Origin: Aphrocallistes beatrix
Lineage: Eukaryota; Porifera; Hexactinellida; Sceptrulophora; Aphrocallistidae
DNA: 64,000 bases
Direction of reading: 5' to 3'
Assembly: GCA_963281255.1 (NCBI GenBank)
Contig: OY725504.1
Coordinates: 2,728,001-2,792,000 of the forward strand
Under the pieces are notes generated by a model that saw nothing but the letters and a program-made list of their open reading frames with translations, had not been told where the DNA came from and did no database searches. Shown here piece after piece: positions 11,438 through 22,130 of this stretch; within the stretch, counting starts at the first letter, position 1, and every line of letters starts with the position of its first letter. The translations under genes and the position numbers were made by a program.

Positions 11438-11655
11438 ATTTGGATTTTAAACATTCTGGCAACACCATACATATATAGGTCAAAGTTAGGTCAGTAAAAC
11501 CTGGGATATACGAACCGCTCGAAGCATCAAATTCGATTCGATTCGGACAATCGGTGTTGTTGTAAACAATAATATTGTATGATCCCTAAATTTAAGTTTA
11601 CTTGTATCCTTACTATTAAAACTCGATTAATGTTTGTTTGTTTGTTCGTTTGTGT

Positions 11656-11662
11656 ATATATG

Positions 11663-11733
<71 letters not shown>
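11656..11733. repeat. (TA)n microsatellite inside MITE-A
   Basis: An almost pure TA run of about 78 bp in the tract that all MITE-A copies carry near the left end. ORFs made of IYIYIY in both strands here are artefacts. Confidence 0.95.
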
Positions 11734-11735
<2 letters not shown>

Positions 11736-11873
11736 GTAACGAATTGATTGAAGAAACTGCCAGGCACAGAAAGCTGATTTTTTGCATGTGGGAGTCTTTT
11801 GGCTATGGCTCCAATAATTTCTAAGCTCAGAGCAAATTGTCGACACATCATGGAATTATGACGTCATTGTCAA

Positions 11874-12181
11874 CATAGGCGTCGTAAACTTTATTTCCTA
11901 CCGTTGGACTGCCCGGCCACAATAATCCAGGGCCGTTCAGTCAGTTAATCGGGCCGTATCTTCAGCTGATTCAGCGTTACCGTCAGCTTAATGGGCCGTG
12001 AACACTTGATCTACATGAGGAATTGGTAACAGCCAATTACCAGTACATAATAGCACTAAGCTTTTTACCGGGTAGTACCAGGTCATTTACCGGGTAGCAC
12101 CCGGGAGACCGGGTACTACCCGCCATTCCCTCTGGGCCGCCCGGCCATTGCCGGGTAAACGGGTGGGTTACAACGCCTATG
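11874..12181. mobile_element. 308-bp hAT MITE nested in MITE-A
   Basis: Ends CATAGGCGTCGTAA and TTACAACGCCTATG are inverted; flanking octamers ATTGTCAA / ATTGTCAC are an 8-bp TSD with one mismatch, and the MITE-A body resumes exactly after it. The right half repeats CCGGGTA.TACC / GCCCGGCC motifs. Confidence 0.88.
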
Positions 12182-12599
12182 ATTGTCACATTTTTAAAAG
12201 TTAAGCAATACAGTTATTCGAGCATAACTGAGCCATTATAGGAGATAGAAGGCTGAAATTTTAATAGAATCTGTTTACTAACATACCTCACATATGATGC
12301 AACTATCATCAAAAAATGATGAATCATCACTCTGTTATGACGTCATCATTACTCATCAAAACAAATTTGGTGATTTTTCGTGCGATATCAATTATAAGAG
12401 TAGGACAGCCGTATTTAGAGATGTTATCCTCCAAATAATTAATCAATGTGACCCCAGGCGCCCAAAGGTCGCCTCCGGCGGACACAAAGTGTCCGCCAGC
12501 CGCATAGCGCAAGCAAGCAAAGCGCGCTTGTCCTAACTATTAAAACTCGATTAATCTATCCTTATTATTAAAACTCGATTAATCTATATATATATATAT

Positions 12600-13062
12600 A
12601 TACAAACGCGCCGGAGGCGCCCTTTGGGCGCCTGTGGTCACCATTGATTAATTATAAGGGAGATAACATCTCTAAATACGTCTGTCCTACTGTTATAAAC
12701 GATATCGCACGGAAAATCACCAAATTTGTCAATTTTTAAAATTTTGATGCGTAATGATGACGTCATAGCAAAGTGATGAGTCGTAATTTTTTGATGATAG
12801 TTGCATCATATGTGAGACGTGTTAGTATACAGATTCTATTAAAATTTCAGCCTTCTATCTCCTATAATGGCTGAGTTATGCTCGAATAACTGTATTGCTT
12901 AACTTATAAAAATGTGACAATGAAGTCATAATTCCATGATGAGTCGACATTTTCGCCTGAGCTCGGAACATAGTGGAGCCATAGCCAAAAAACTCCCACA
13001 TACCAAAAATCAGCTTTCTGTGACTGGCTGTTTCTTCATTCAATTTGTTACAGATATATATA
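12600..13062 (-). mobile_element. MITE-A copy 3
   Basis: Reverse-orientation body from the GGCGCC hairpin edge (12606) through one TGACGTCA (about 12761) to TTTGTTACAGATATATATA. A duplicated pair of CTATTAAAACTCGATTAATC termini lies just to the left (12533-12590). MITE-B copy 1 is inserted in its TA tract. Confidence 0.8.
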
Positions 13063-13539
13063 CAGTACCCGGACAAAAGTATTCGATCATCACAGAAACT
13101 GCCATACAAATAGTGTTAAAGTGAGTCTATTCATAAAGCAATATGTTCTCAAACTGTAAGGAATACTCTCTTTTTTATTTCAAATTCGTAAACTACACAT
13201 TCAAATTACTGATCATTGATAGCCTCAGCATAATTACTAACTCCCAAGTTAATAAATATCAACATTCGATACTTGATGCTACTGTCCCAAGCCACAGCCA
13301 TTATATATGATGGCGTTTAGTGACACAAAGTGGCATAGGTTGATAATTTTCAACATAAGAATAGGTAATTGAGTTGAAACTCTCAATTATGAGTAACTAG
13401 AATGTGTAGTTTACGAATTTGAAATAAAAAATAGAGTATTCCTTACAGTTTGAGAACATATTCCTTTATGAAAAGACTCACTTTAACACTATTTGTATGA
13501 CAGTTTCTGTGGTGGTCGAATACTTTTGTCCAGGTACTG
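13063..13539. mobile_element. MITE-B copy 1, 477-bp palindromic TA-flanked element
   Basis: CAGTACCCGGACAAAAGTAT at the left and ACTTTTGTCCAGGTACTG at the right, each next to TA. Arms are inverted along most of their length (AAACTACACATTC against GAATGTGTAGTTT). No ORF. The TA target and the terminal motif fit Tc1/mariner-type MITEs. Confidence 0.85.
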
Positions 13540-13818
13540 TATATATATACACATACAAGCGCGCTTCGCTTGCTAGCGCTGCGCGGCTGGCAGACAATTT
13601 GTGTCCGCCTGAGGCTCCTTTCGGTCGCCTGGGATCACATTGGTTAATTATAAGGGAGATAACATCACTAAATATGTCTATCTTAGTGTTAAAATCGATA
13701 TCACTCGAAAAATTACCAAATTTGTCAATTTTTAAAATTTTGATGAGTAATGATGACGTCATAACAAAGTGATGAGTCATCATTTTTCAATTTTCAAAAA
13801 TTTCAGCTTTCTATCTCC
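13540..13818 (-). mobile_element. MITE-A copy 4, truncated
   Basis: Starts with CAAGCGCGCTTCGCTTGC hairpin sequence and runs through one TGACGTCA (about 13754) to CTATCTCC, where it meets the TTAA element at 13824. Confidence 0.75.
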
Positions 13819-13823
13819 TTTAA

Positions 13824-15744
13824 GGATACCGCCCTCAAAAAACATCGCCTGACATTAAAAAAAATGATTTTTTATTGCTAATTCCATCGGATTATTGAGT
13901 AGTCTACCATCTAATCGTACTTGTTGGACGGTATTTATTTTGATATTCTAGAACTGAGCACCTAAGGCTCAGTCGTACTTAAAATCGGAAAGTTATTCGT
14001 GGTTTTGCGGCGCATTCATCAATTATTTTCTAATTTATCTGATATTTTTTAAATTATATGAACGTCAAAATGGTTTTGGCCCTTTTAAATATTGTAAAAC
14101 AGATGAATTTAGAAAAAGAGGCGCTTAAAATCCAATCAAAAATATCTTTATGAGGGACTTCATTTCTAAAATGCTCGGGAAATGGCCGTTGTGATATTAG
14201 CTATTGTGTATAGAAAAGAATTCTGAACAGTTTTAAAAAAAATTTATTCAGATCCGACCATTAGTTCGTAAGTTATAGTATATTGTAGGTAAAGTTCGGA
14301 CATCAAACCTCTCTATGGCCCCGAAAGTGCTCGATGTCAATGCTTAAAAACTATTGAAGATATATAATCTATTATAATCTTAAATGAAAGGATATATATG
14401 ATAATATATAGGTTCCTCAAACATCTCTTTGTCAAAAAGTAAATATTTCTTGACTTATCATCGATTTTATTGTAATACAAATTCTATGGAGAACTTTGAA
14501 TAAATTAGAAAATGGCGAATCTTGTCATGAAATAAGTTCCCAAAGTAGCTATTATACTCAAAAAACAATGCAATAGTCACTAGCAATGTATACAGAAATG
14601 TTGAAGCACCCGACATGATTATTTTGGAAGTTCAAAGCATTTATCTCCAAAATTCGGTCAAAGCCCCCCATTTATGGTCCAAAAACAGATTCCTCCATAT
14701 CTCGGGAAATATACACCCAAATTCTTAGCTCTCAATTCCTAATATACTTTTCAAGACGGTATATATCTGATTCTTAAATAATAAGTGTACTACATGGAAT
14801 GGAATGCTAAGTTTCAAATTTTTATCACGTGATGACGTAGCATTTTTCGAAAATCCTAACTTGAAAACTAAAAGTCGTAGACTCTCGCTCTAACTTCCTA
14901 ATATACTTTTTAGAAGGTCTTCATTCATTCTAAACCGATGAATTATACTTTGTAGTGCTAGGAGTATGAATTATATTCCCTAATTGGTTCAAAATATTCG
15001 GGGTTAGAGGCCTCAGGGTAATTTGTGAATTTTCAGTATAATTTTGCTATTTTCACCAAAATCTGTTGGAATACATCTAATTCATTAGTATACATGCGAT
15101 TAAATGCCCATGGATGCTTTTATTTATCGTTAATAGCTCATTTTAAATGCTTCTTAACATCAAAACTTCAAATCCCTATATCTCGGGACTTTAAAATTCC
15201 AAAATTGACCGTCTTTCAAAAATTTTAACTCAAAATTGCATTGAGATAGAGGTTTGAAAATTTCAGGAGTTGTTCCATATCATTAGGCGATGAGCGTAGG
15301 ACCACTCGATTTTCGATATCTTATAAATTTGTGATTCTATTGCTGATTTCCAAAGAAAATCGGGCTTTTTTCGCCGTTTTTTGCCAATTTTTTTTCAAAC
15401 CCCTATAAAATTAACAATTTTGGTTATTTTAACTTTCTTTTGGTTCTATGCGATAGCAAATTTCATAGACTATATATGAATAAATTTTCGACGCATTTGA
15501 TCCAAACATGTGTTTCAAAAAAATCACAGAGTGGAGGAGGGCTTACCATTAATGTGCTAGGGAAAAACGGAAAAAAACGACTTTGAGATGCTGTAACTCA
15601 AAAACTAGAAATGCGAGCCAAAAAGTGTTTGGCATGTCTCAATATTTTGTAATTGCACTACCTGCCCACGCTTAACATCTTATATATCTCTATTCTTGAT
15701 ATATGCTGTAAGCCAAACCTATGGATTTTTCACGGGCGGTATCC
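13824..15744. mobile_element. 1.92-kb non-coding element flanked by TTAA
   Basis: Ends GGATACCGCCC and GGGCGGTATCC are inverted, and both are directly flanked by TTAA (13820-13823 and 15745-15748), the signature of piggyBac-type integration. The interior has no ORF over 70 codons and is built of poly-A/T-rich sequence. Its last 300 bp are repeated at 21361-21660. It is probably a non-autonomous element; the mobilising family is inferred only from the target site. Confidence 0.65.
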
Positions 15745-15748
15745 TTAA

Positions 15749-16374
15749 GTACTACTATAAGTTGTTGATTTAGAATGTTTTGATGTTATTTATTATCAGA
15801 ATACAGTAAAACAAATGGAAATCAAGCCTTTCCGAAGAAAATTGCTTTGTAGCCTGTTTTTAGCACTTAAAAAAATCAATTTTACAAAGGAGGAATCTCT
15901 AGCTACAAAGGTCGTAGAGTTAAAAACTCGCCGGTTTTAGAAAGATCTCGTCACGTAGAACAAAATGATAGAGACAGATTTTTGATATTCTGCTTTAGAA
16001 AATCTGCCTCTAAATTTTGTATAAACGAAATTTGAAAGAAAAAATTTTTTGGGTTAAAATTGAAAATTATATTCTTATTATTTTCTTTATTCAACCATTT
16101 TGTGCAAGAATAATTGAGTAAAAGAGGCATATGGCATTGAAGTTTCCTTGAATGTCCTCTATAAATTAGGTGATTTGGGAAAAAAAAATTTTCTCTTACT
16201 TCTTGGGCTCCCGAAAAGTTTATTTTTGCAGATAATTCATCGAGAATAGTTTCCACAAAAAATTTCAGGAGAAAATAATGAAAACTTTTAAAGTTAGTTC
16301 TGGAAGGAAACACCAACCTTAATCGGGCCAAAATGTCCTCTGACCGATGTGGCCCTATTAAGCGGAGTCGACTG
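15749..16374. mobile_element. Intergenic ending in a pogo-like MITE terminus
   Basis: The last ~65 bp (16310-16374) match, in reverse, the left end of the pogo-like MITE at 50961-51148, including CCCTATTAAGCGGAGTCGAC then TG-TA. The opposite end was not found, so this is a half element. The AT-rich 15749-16300 stretch shows a 142-codon minus-strand ORF without recognisable domains, which I do not count as a gene. Confidence 0.5.
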
Positions 16375-16376
16375 TA

Positions 16377-16855
16377 CACTAAGCGGACAAAAGTATTTCA
16401 ACACTCGATTCTTTCCCATACAAATAATACTAAAAAGGGTCTATTCATGAAGAGGGTTACTTCTCAACGGTATGGGATACAGCTAATCGGATTCCAGATT
16501 CGAATAATATGCATTCAAATTAGTCACAGGTTAATTTTTCTAATTAATCATTCATTCATAACTTTTTGTAACTATCAATCAGTGCGACCTTATGCCACAT
16601 ACACCCATTTTGACCACTGTACATGATGGCAATTATTTACCTATGGTGGCTCAGGCTGATAAGATTGTTCATTGAGTTGAGTAATTTATTAGTTATGTTC
16701 AACTATGACTAATTCGAATGTGTAGATCTCGAATCTGAAATCAGATTTTTAGTATCTCTTAGAATTTGAACTTATTACCTTTCATAAAAAAATCCGATTT
16801 AATATTATTTGTATGGGAAAGTATCAAGTGTTGAAATACTTTTGTCCGCTTAGTG
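16377..16855. mobile_element. MITE-B copy 3, 479 bp
   Basis: CACTAAGCGGACAAAAGTAT at the left, ATACTTTTGTCCGCTTAGTG at the right, each bordered by TA; an essentially perfect 20-bp TIR and a long diverged palindrome inside. It directly abuts the pogo-like terminus, sharing its TA. Confidence 0.88.
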
Positions 16856-16865
16856 TATATACACA

Positions 16866-16901
16866 TACACATTAATCGAGTTTTAATAGTAAGGATATAT
16901 A
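16866..16901. repeat. MITE-A terminal fragment
   Basis: Only the right terminus ATTAATCGAGTTTTAATAGT with AAGGATATATA remains. The next element (16904-17392) begins in its TA tail. Confidence 0.8.
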
Positions 16902-16903
16902 TG

Positions 16904-17392
16904 TCACAGGAAAACTTAAAATCCGGGGGAATTTTAAATTCCCCTAGTGGAAATTAAAATTGGAGTTTCTATTGGGAGGAATTTCAATTGGAGTTTCCAC
17001 TGGAGGAATTTAAAATTCACCTGGAGAAAAATGAAATTCGAATTTACCCCGGGGGAATTTGAAATTCCTTAGCACTACTAGTGACATAAAAAATCTATCT
17101 TCCTCCATATCATTAATATTACAGGAGTTTTCAAGTTTACTTTATGTATTTTAATATTACTCTCTCCATTTCACTCAGTCTTATTATATTCATTTTATTT
17201 CTCATAAATGTGCTCTCTTATTTTGGGAATTTCAAATTCCCCCCGGGTAAATTCGAATTTCATTTTCTCCAGGTGAATTTTAAATTCCTCCAGTGGAAAC
17301 TCCAATTGGAATTTTCCCCAATGAAAACTCCAATTTTAATTTCCACTAGGAGAATTTCAAATTTCCCCAGATTTTAAGTTTCCCCGTAACAT
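16904..17392. mobile_element. CCCCTAGTGGAAATT-iterated foldback element, copy 1
   Basis: Left arm ATGTCACAGGAAAACTTAAA and right arm TTTAAGTTTCCCCGTAACAT are inverted, and each arm holds three or four degenerate copies of CCACTAGGGGAATTTAAA in alternating orientation. The spacer (about 17065-17215) is unrelated AT-rich sequence. A related copy is at 51158-51578. Confidence 0.8.
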
Positions 17393-17396
17393 ATAT

Positions 17397-17780
17397 ACAG
17401 ATGTCCCAAAAGTCTTAGACCGTGTTGAATTATCACTTTCATCATACCAGTCAAGTATGCTTATAGTATATTAATTGATTAATTTGAAGCTTATTCAATT
17501 ACGCTTCTGATTGACTACAGTAGAACTGTTCTAAGTGCATAATTGAATTTCTATCTTTATTTGACCCAACCCAAGTTTTCACTCTATTGGAACATTCTAG
17601 AGAAAGTATGCGCAGTAACATTTGGTTTTTATTAGAACGCGGATATTCGCGTAGAGAGATCCTAGAAGAGATGCAGATCGTGTATGGGGATGAGTGCGCG
17701 AGCAGAAGCACTGTATACAGATGGGTTGAAAGGTTGAGGATGGGTGGGATACCTTCGGAGGTATTGAAAAGTCGAGTGCG
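17397..17780 (+). pseudogene. Mariner 5' fragment with transposase HTH
   Basis: A terminus-like motif TGTCCCAAAAGTCTTAGACC near 17401 is followed by 17587-17775, encoding about 60 residues that fit the N-terminal helix-turn-helix of mariner transposases (RSNIWFLLERGYSRREILEE, then SRSTVYRWVERLR). The DDD catalytic core is absent, so this is a truncated copy. Confidence 0.7.
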
Positions 17781-18012
17781 CATGCGCATTCAAAAGGATC
17801 GAGTTCGTATGCGCATATCATCGTTTGTGTTTGTTATGGTATATTTACTCAACTGACTAGCCTTGCGGAAAATAATCAAGATGTCAGTAACAGCAGCCAC
17901 GTGTACATGACGGCCACTTTTAGCCAGTCCTTTGAGTTCATCATATTCAGGTTTTACTATACATATTACTTATATGTGATATGCGCGTTAAACAGCATAC
18001 GTATTATGTATA

Positions 18013-18399
18013 CCGTATTTCCCTGAATAAGCGCCGGGTCTAAAGGGTGAGCGAAATAAATAAGCGCTGGGGCTTGAATAAGCGCCGGGGCTCGAATAAG
18101 GGCCGGGTCATTTTAGTTCTCTGAACATCATATCAAACTAGTATTCTCAGTAGTGGCATAGATACAAGTGCTTTTTGAAACATTACATTATCCTTTTTTA
18201 ATAAAACTAACATTCTCAGTTGTGGCAAAAATAAAAGTGCCAGTCAATGTAGTAAACAAAAAAAAGAGCGCAGGGTCAAAATAGCGAATGAAAAAAATAA
18301 GCGCCGGGGCTTGAATAAGCGCCGGGGCTTGAATAAGCGCCGGGTCTAAAGGGTGAACGAAATAAATAAGCGCCCGGGCGCTTATTCGAAGCAATACGG
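18013..18399. mobile_element. GAATAAGCGCC-iterated MITE, 387 bp
   Basis: Ends CCGTATTTCCCTGAATAAGC and GCGCTTATTCG...AATACGG are inverted with TA on both sides. Each arm repeats GAATAAGCGCCGGGGCTT two to four times in the same direction and shares GGGTCTAAAGGGTGA.CGAAA. No coding potential. Confidence 0.85.
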
Positions 18400-18933
18400 T
18401 AACCAGGAGTGTATTGGGAAGAGGGAACGGGGGGGAATGCCGTTCCCTTACTTTAAATCCAGAATGGCAACGCAAAGGCGCATCTGTTAAATTTTTTAAT
18501 GACTATTTAGACATTCTGTGAGGCAATCAAGTATATTTGGATGAGATTTTTGACACAAGCATCTTAACCCTTTACAAATTACTAATGCATGCACGATTTA
18601 TCATGTCCTTTCAACTAAATTCTTCGATTCCATGTGAATATAAACGTATGAAGTCTGTACAGGTTGTCATTAACAACCATTATTAAACAAGATGAGTTGA
18701 AAGACTCAAAACTGAGAAATTTCAATGTGGAACTAACGAATTTGATATAATATATGAAGTATATTTACCTTTTGAGTGCAAGATCCAAATTAAAAAATTT
18801 TTGTAGCAACATTTCACTTGTTCGTTGAATCATTTGTTCCCATACCCTGCTTATCCATCTCCAATATAACTTAACGCAAAATATCGGTATGTATTACTTA
18901 ATGCATATAATACTCAACAATTAGACTTTTTCT
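18400..18933. other. Intergenic, nothing recognised
   Basis: AT-rich sequence without ORFs or repeat ends that I can identify. Confidence 0.4.
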
Positions 18934-19440
18934 GAGGCGCATGCATTAGTTCGAATTTCAAAGTAGTCGTTAGTTCGAATAATGTATGTTGTCGTTAGTT
19001 CGAATAGATTTTGAGCATGTAGTCGTTAGTTCGAATCGAATTTGGACATGTAGTCATTAGTTCGAATTGATTTTCAAAATAATGTCAATCAATAGTTTGA
19101 ATAGATTTTCAATGTACTGTCATTAGTTCGAATATATGACCAACGTATTATTTGTTGCTAACACCGAAGTTAACAACGCACTTTTGAGGTACGAATTTCA
19201 TTAATACAATTGTTAAAAGTCCAATTTCTCATATTCTCAGCAGAAAATGCTGCTTTTCCCTCAGTTCTTATAAATATCTCTTCTAAATGTCACTCAGTGA
19301 CAGTATTACATTGAAAATCCATTCAAACGAATATCCTTCAATTTACATTAATTCCGAATTCGATTCGAACAAATGATTGCATTACCAAAGTCGATTCGAA
19401 CTAACGACTACATTGCAATTCGAACTAATGCTGCGTCCCC
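18934..19440. mobile_element. TTAGTTCGAAT-iterated MITE
   Basis: GCATTAGTTCGAATT and AATTCGAACTAATGC form the ends. The left arm carries about seven direct copies of (GT)CGTTAGTTCGAAT spaced 28-35 bp, and the right arm three inverted copies. Flanking CTTTTTCT / CTTTCCCT could be a decayed 8-bp TSD with two mismatches. No ORF. Confidence 0.7.
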
Positions 19441-20244
19441 CTTTCCCTCTGCAGTTTCATAATTATGAACCAGTGTGAAAATTGAAGATACAATTTCTAA
19501 TGAAATTAGTGAATTGTGCGGGGAAGTTTGAAAGTTGAGGTAGAACGTAGAAGATAGCCTACTGGTCATAATGGGTCAACACTAGTCTGGATGAAATGCT
19601 GTTTTTTAGTTACTTTGCTGGTCAGCTGGTTTTGTACGGCAAGTGCTGGTTAAACTAGCATTTGGCTGGTTACTTGGGGGTGTATTTAATATAAGTATAT
19701 GAATACCAACATAAACCTATCAAGCTTTATGTACTCTTAGCGTGGGTCTCAAGTTTGAGTGAGCCCAATGCGGGTCACCCTAGTCACTAGGTACCATATC
19801 CGCCAGGTTTATGATTCTGGGAGCCTGGTGATCATTCTGAAACCAGGTTTAGTATTATTTTCCGAAATGTCACGCCTATGTATTAAAAATTATTCGCATC
19901 AGAGATGTGAGTTCCTAGGGAATTCTGGACATCATTTTCAAAATTTCCTACTAATTGCTATTTCCTTATTTTTGAGAATATTCAGAAGCAAATTAAACGG
20001 TCATTGTTTACAAATGACAACAATAGATACTTACTGGGCAACCTCGGGTATCCCGCCGCGCAAAACCGGAAAAGGCTTCTGGATGGGAAAATAAGAAAAT
20101 ACGGCATCATTGTTTTAATAATATGGTTGAGAAATAATTCTATTCGAACCTCTTTTTGAGGGTGCCTCTCCGCCCATTTATGAAGGCGCTTCTCAGCATC
20201 TTATTGATGTGATACTTAAAACAAAGATACCTATTATAATCATA
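19441..20244. other. Intergenic, nothing firm
   Basis: Contains repeated GCTGGTT motifs around 19617-19672 (low-complexity, three or four units) and a 111-codon ORF (19759-20094) with no recognisable domain. I do not call a gene. Confidence 0.35.
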
Positions 20245-20693
20245 CACTGCTTGATTAAAAGTATTGTAACACCATAATGCTTTGTATCATAAATAATAAT
20301 AAAATGGTCTATCTATGGACGCCAATCAATTAAACCCACCAGGGTTAATGAAATCTAACATCAATTTCGAAATATACGCACTCGAATAAATCAATCTATA
20401 AGCTTCCTATAGATAATCCTTTCCAAAGCGTAATTACTAGCACTGTACCACCTTGTGCCACTTGCCAACATTATATATTATGGGAACAAGTGGATCAAGG
20501 TGGCACAAGCGATATTAATTATCTTTTAGGGATAATTAATGAATAGAAAACTTTTGTATAGATTTCGAATTTGATATCAGATTTTCAGTAGTTGCCGTGA
20601 TTTTAATGAATTGGTATCCATGGATAGACCCATTTTAGTATTATTTATGATGATGCAAAGTAATATGATGTTCCAATACCTTTGGCCAGGCAG
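20245..20693. mobile_element. MITE-B copy 5, diverged
   Basis: CACTGCTTGATTAAAAGTAT at the left and ATACCTTTGGCCAGGCAGT at the right, in a TA-rich context, with the family's central inverted CCACCTTGTGCCACTTG / CAAGTGG.TCAAGGTGGCAC. Confidence 0.75.
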
Positions 20694-20754
20694 TATATAA
20701 TTAGTGATGGTATTGTTTTGATGAAGTTCACAAATAGCGCTTGTATATATATAT

Positions 20755-21350
20755 ATCCTTACTATTAAAACTCGATTGTTATTTGTGTATATATATATAT
20801 ATATATCTGTAACGAATTGATTGAAGAAACTGCCTGGCTCAGAAAGCTGATTTTTGGCATGTGGGAGTCTTTTGGCTATGGCTCCAGTAAGTTCTGAGTT
20901 CAGAGCAAAATGTCGACTCATCATGGAATTATGACGTCATTGTCACATTTTTAAAAGTTAAGCAACACAGTTATTCGGGCATAACTCAGCCATTATAGGA
21001 GATAGAAGGCTGAAATTTTAATAGAATCTGTGTACTAACATACCTCACATATGATGCAACTATTATCAAAAATGATGACTCATCACTTTGTTATGACGTC
21101 ATCATTACGCATCAAAAAATTTTAAATTCACAAATTTGGTGATTTTTCGAGTGATATCGATTAGCACAGTAGGACAGACATATTTAGAGATGTTTTCTCC
21201 CTTATAATTAACCAATGTGACTCCAGGCGACCGAAGGGAGCCTCCGGCGGACACAAAGTGTCCGCCAGCCGCGCAGCGCAAGCAAGCGCGAAGCGCGCTT
21301 GTACATATATATATACACAAACATTAATCGAGTTTTAATAGTAAGGATAT
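20755..21350 (+). mobile_element. MITE-A copy 6, complete
   Basis: Best reference copy. The left end ATATCCTTACTATTAAAACT and right end AGTTTTAATAGTAAGGATAT are perfect inverted repeats. Between them are the TA tract, the body with TGACGTCA at about 20931 and 21097, then GGCGGACACAAAGTGTCCGCC and CAAGCGCGAAGCGCGCTTG hairpins and a second TA tract. It encodes nothing. Confidence 0.92.
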
Positions 21351-21360
21351 ATATAATTAG

Positions 21361-21660
21361 TCATTTTAACTTTCTTTTGGTCCTATGAAGTTGCAAATAT
21401 GGTAGACTATCTATGATTCGATTTTGGAAGCATTTGATTCCTTGATATGTCCTAAACAATTCCTTGAGTGGCCGGATTTCTACCATTAAGATGTGCTAGC
21501 GAAAAACAAAAAAAACAGAATTTGAGACACTGTATCTCAAAAACTAGAAATGAGAATCAAAAACGGTTTGGAATGTGCAAGTATTTCTAGACGGAGATAC
21601 CTGCCCACGCTTAACATCTCTAATAGCTCTACTTTCATCGTATGCTGTAAGCCAAATCCA
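21361..21660 (+). repeat. Fragment of the TTAA element
   Basis: Matches 15420-15720 in order (TTTTAACTTTCTTTTGGTYC, CTCAAAAACTAGAAATG, CTGCCCACGCTTAACATC, ATGCTGTAAGCCAAA) with many substitutions. The TTAA-end motif is missing. Confidence 0.75.
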
Positions 21661-21897
21661 AAAATCATCCAAAAATGTTGACTCATCACTCTGTTATGAT
21701 GTTATCATTACGCATCAAAAATTGACAAATTTGGTGATTTTTCGTGCGATATCGAATACAACAGTAGTGACAGACATATTTAGAGATGTTATCTCCCTTA
21801 TAATTAATCAATATGACCCTAGGCGTCTGTAGGGCGCCTCTGGCGGACACTTTGTGTCCGCCAGTCGTGCAGCGCAAGCAAGCGAAGCGCGCTTGTA
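21661..21897 (+). mobile_element. MITE-A copy 7, 3' half
   Basis: Runs from the ATCATC region through GTGATTTTTCGTGCGATATC to CGGACACTTTGTGTCCGCCA and the AGCGAAGCGCGCTTG end. The CRE site has mutated. Confidence 0.8.
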
Positions 21898-22130
21898 CTT
21901 ATAATTTCTGCTTGATTATTTATTAATTTACTTATTACATATCCACTAAATATAAAATTATCTCCAGACCATTCATGATTTCATAAAAGAGAAGTAGGTT
22001 ATTAATTATTTTTCTTAATATGAGTAGTTACAGTAAATTTACAGTCGTATTATAATTTTGATATAAAAGTAGACTAACTGATCTAACCAATCCCTAGTCC
22101 AAGTTCCCAATCAGCACCATTGCCTTAGTG

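Larger units (their letters stand above)
11607..12533 (+). mobile_element. MITE-A copy 2, interrupted by a hAT MITE
   Basis: Starts TCCTTACTATTAAAACTCGA, then a long (TA)n tract, the standard body and the CGCGCTTG end. It is split at 11874-12181 by a smaller element. Two TGACGTCA octamers are present (about 11859 and 12338). Confidence 0.85.

Noticed and set aside
11527..11851. Several ORFs of about 75-85 codons made of IYIYIY
   Set aside because: They translate the (TA)n microsatellite of MITE-A on both strands and have no coding signal.
15951..16379. 142-aa minus-strand ORF overlapping a pogo-like end
   Set aside because: It is F/K/N-rich low-complexity translation and begins inside a MITE-B/pogo junction.
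19759..20094. 111-aa ORF MSPMRVTLVTRYHIRQ
   Set aside because: No domain, no compositional support and no homologue that I recognise.
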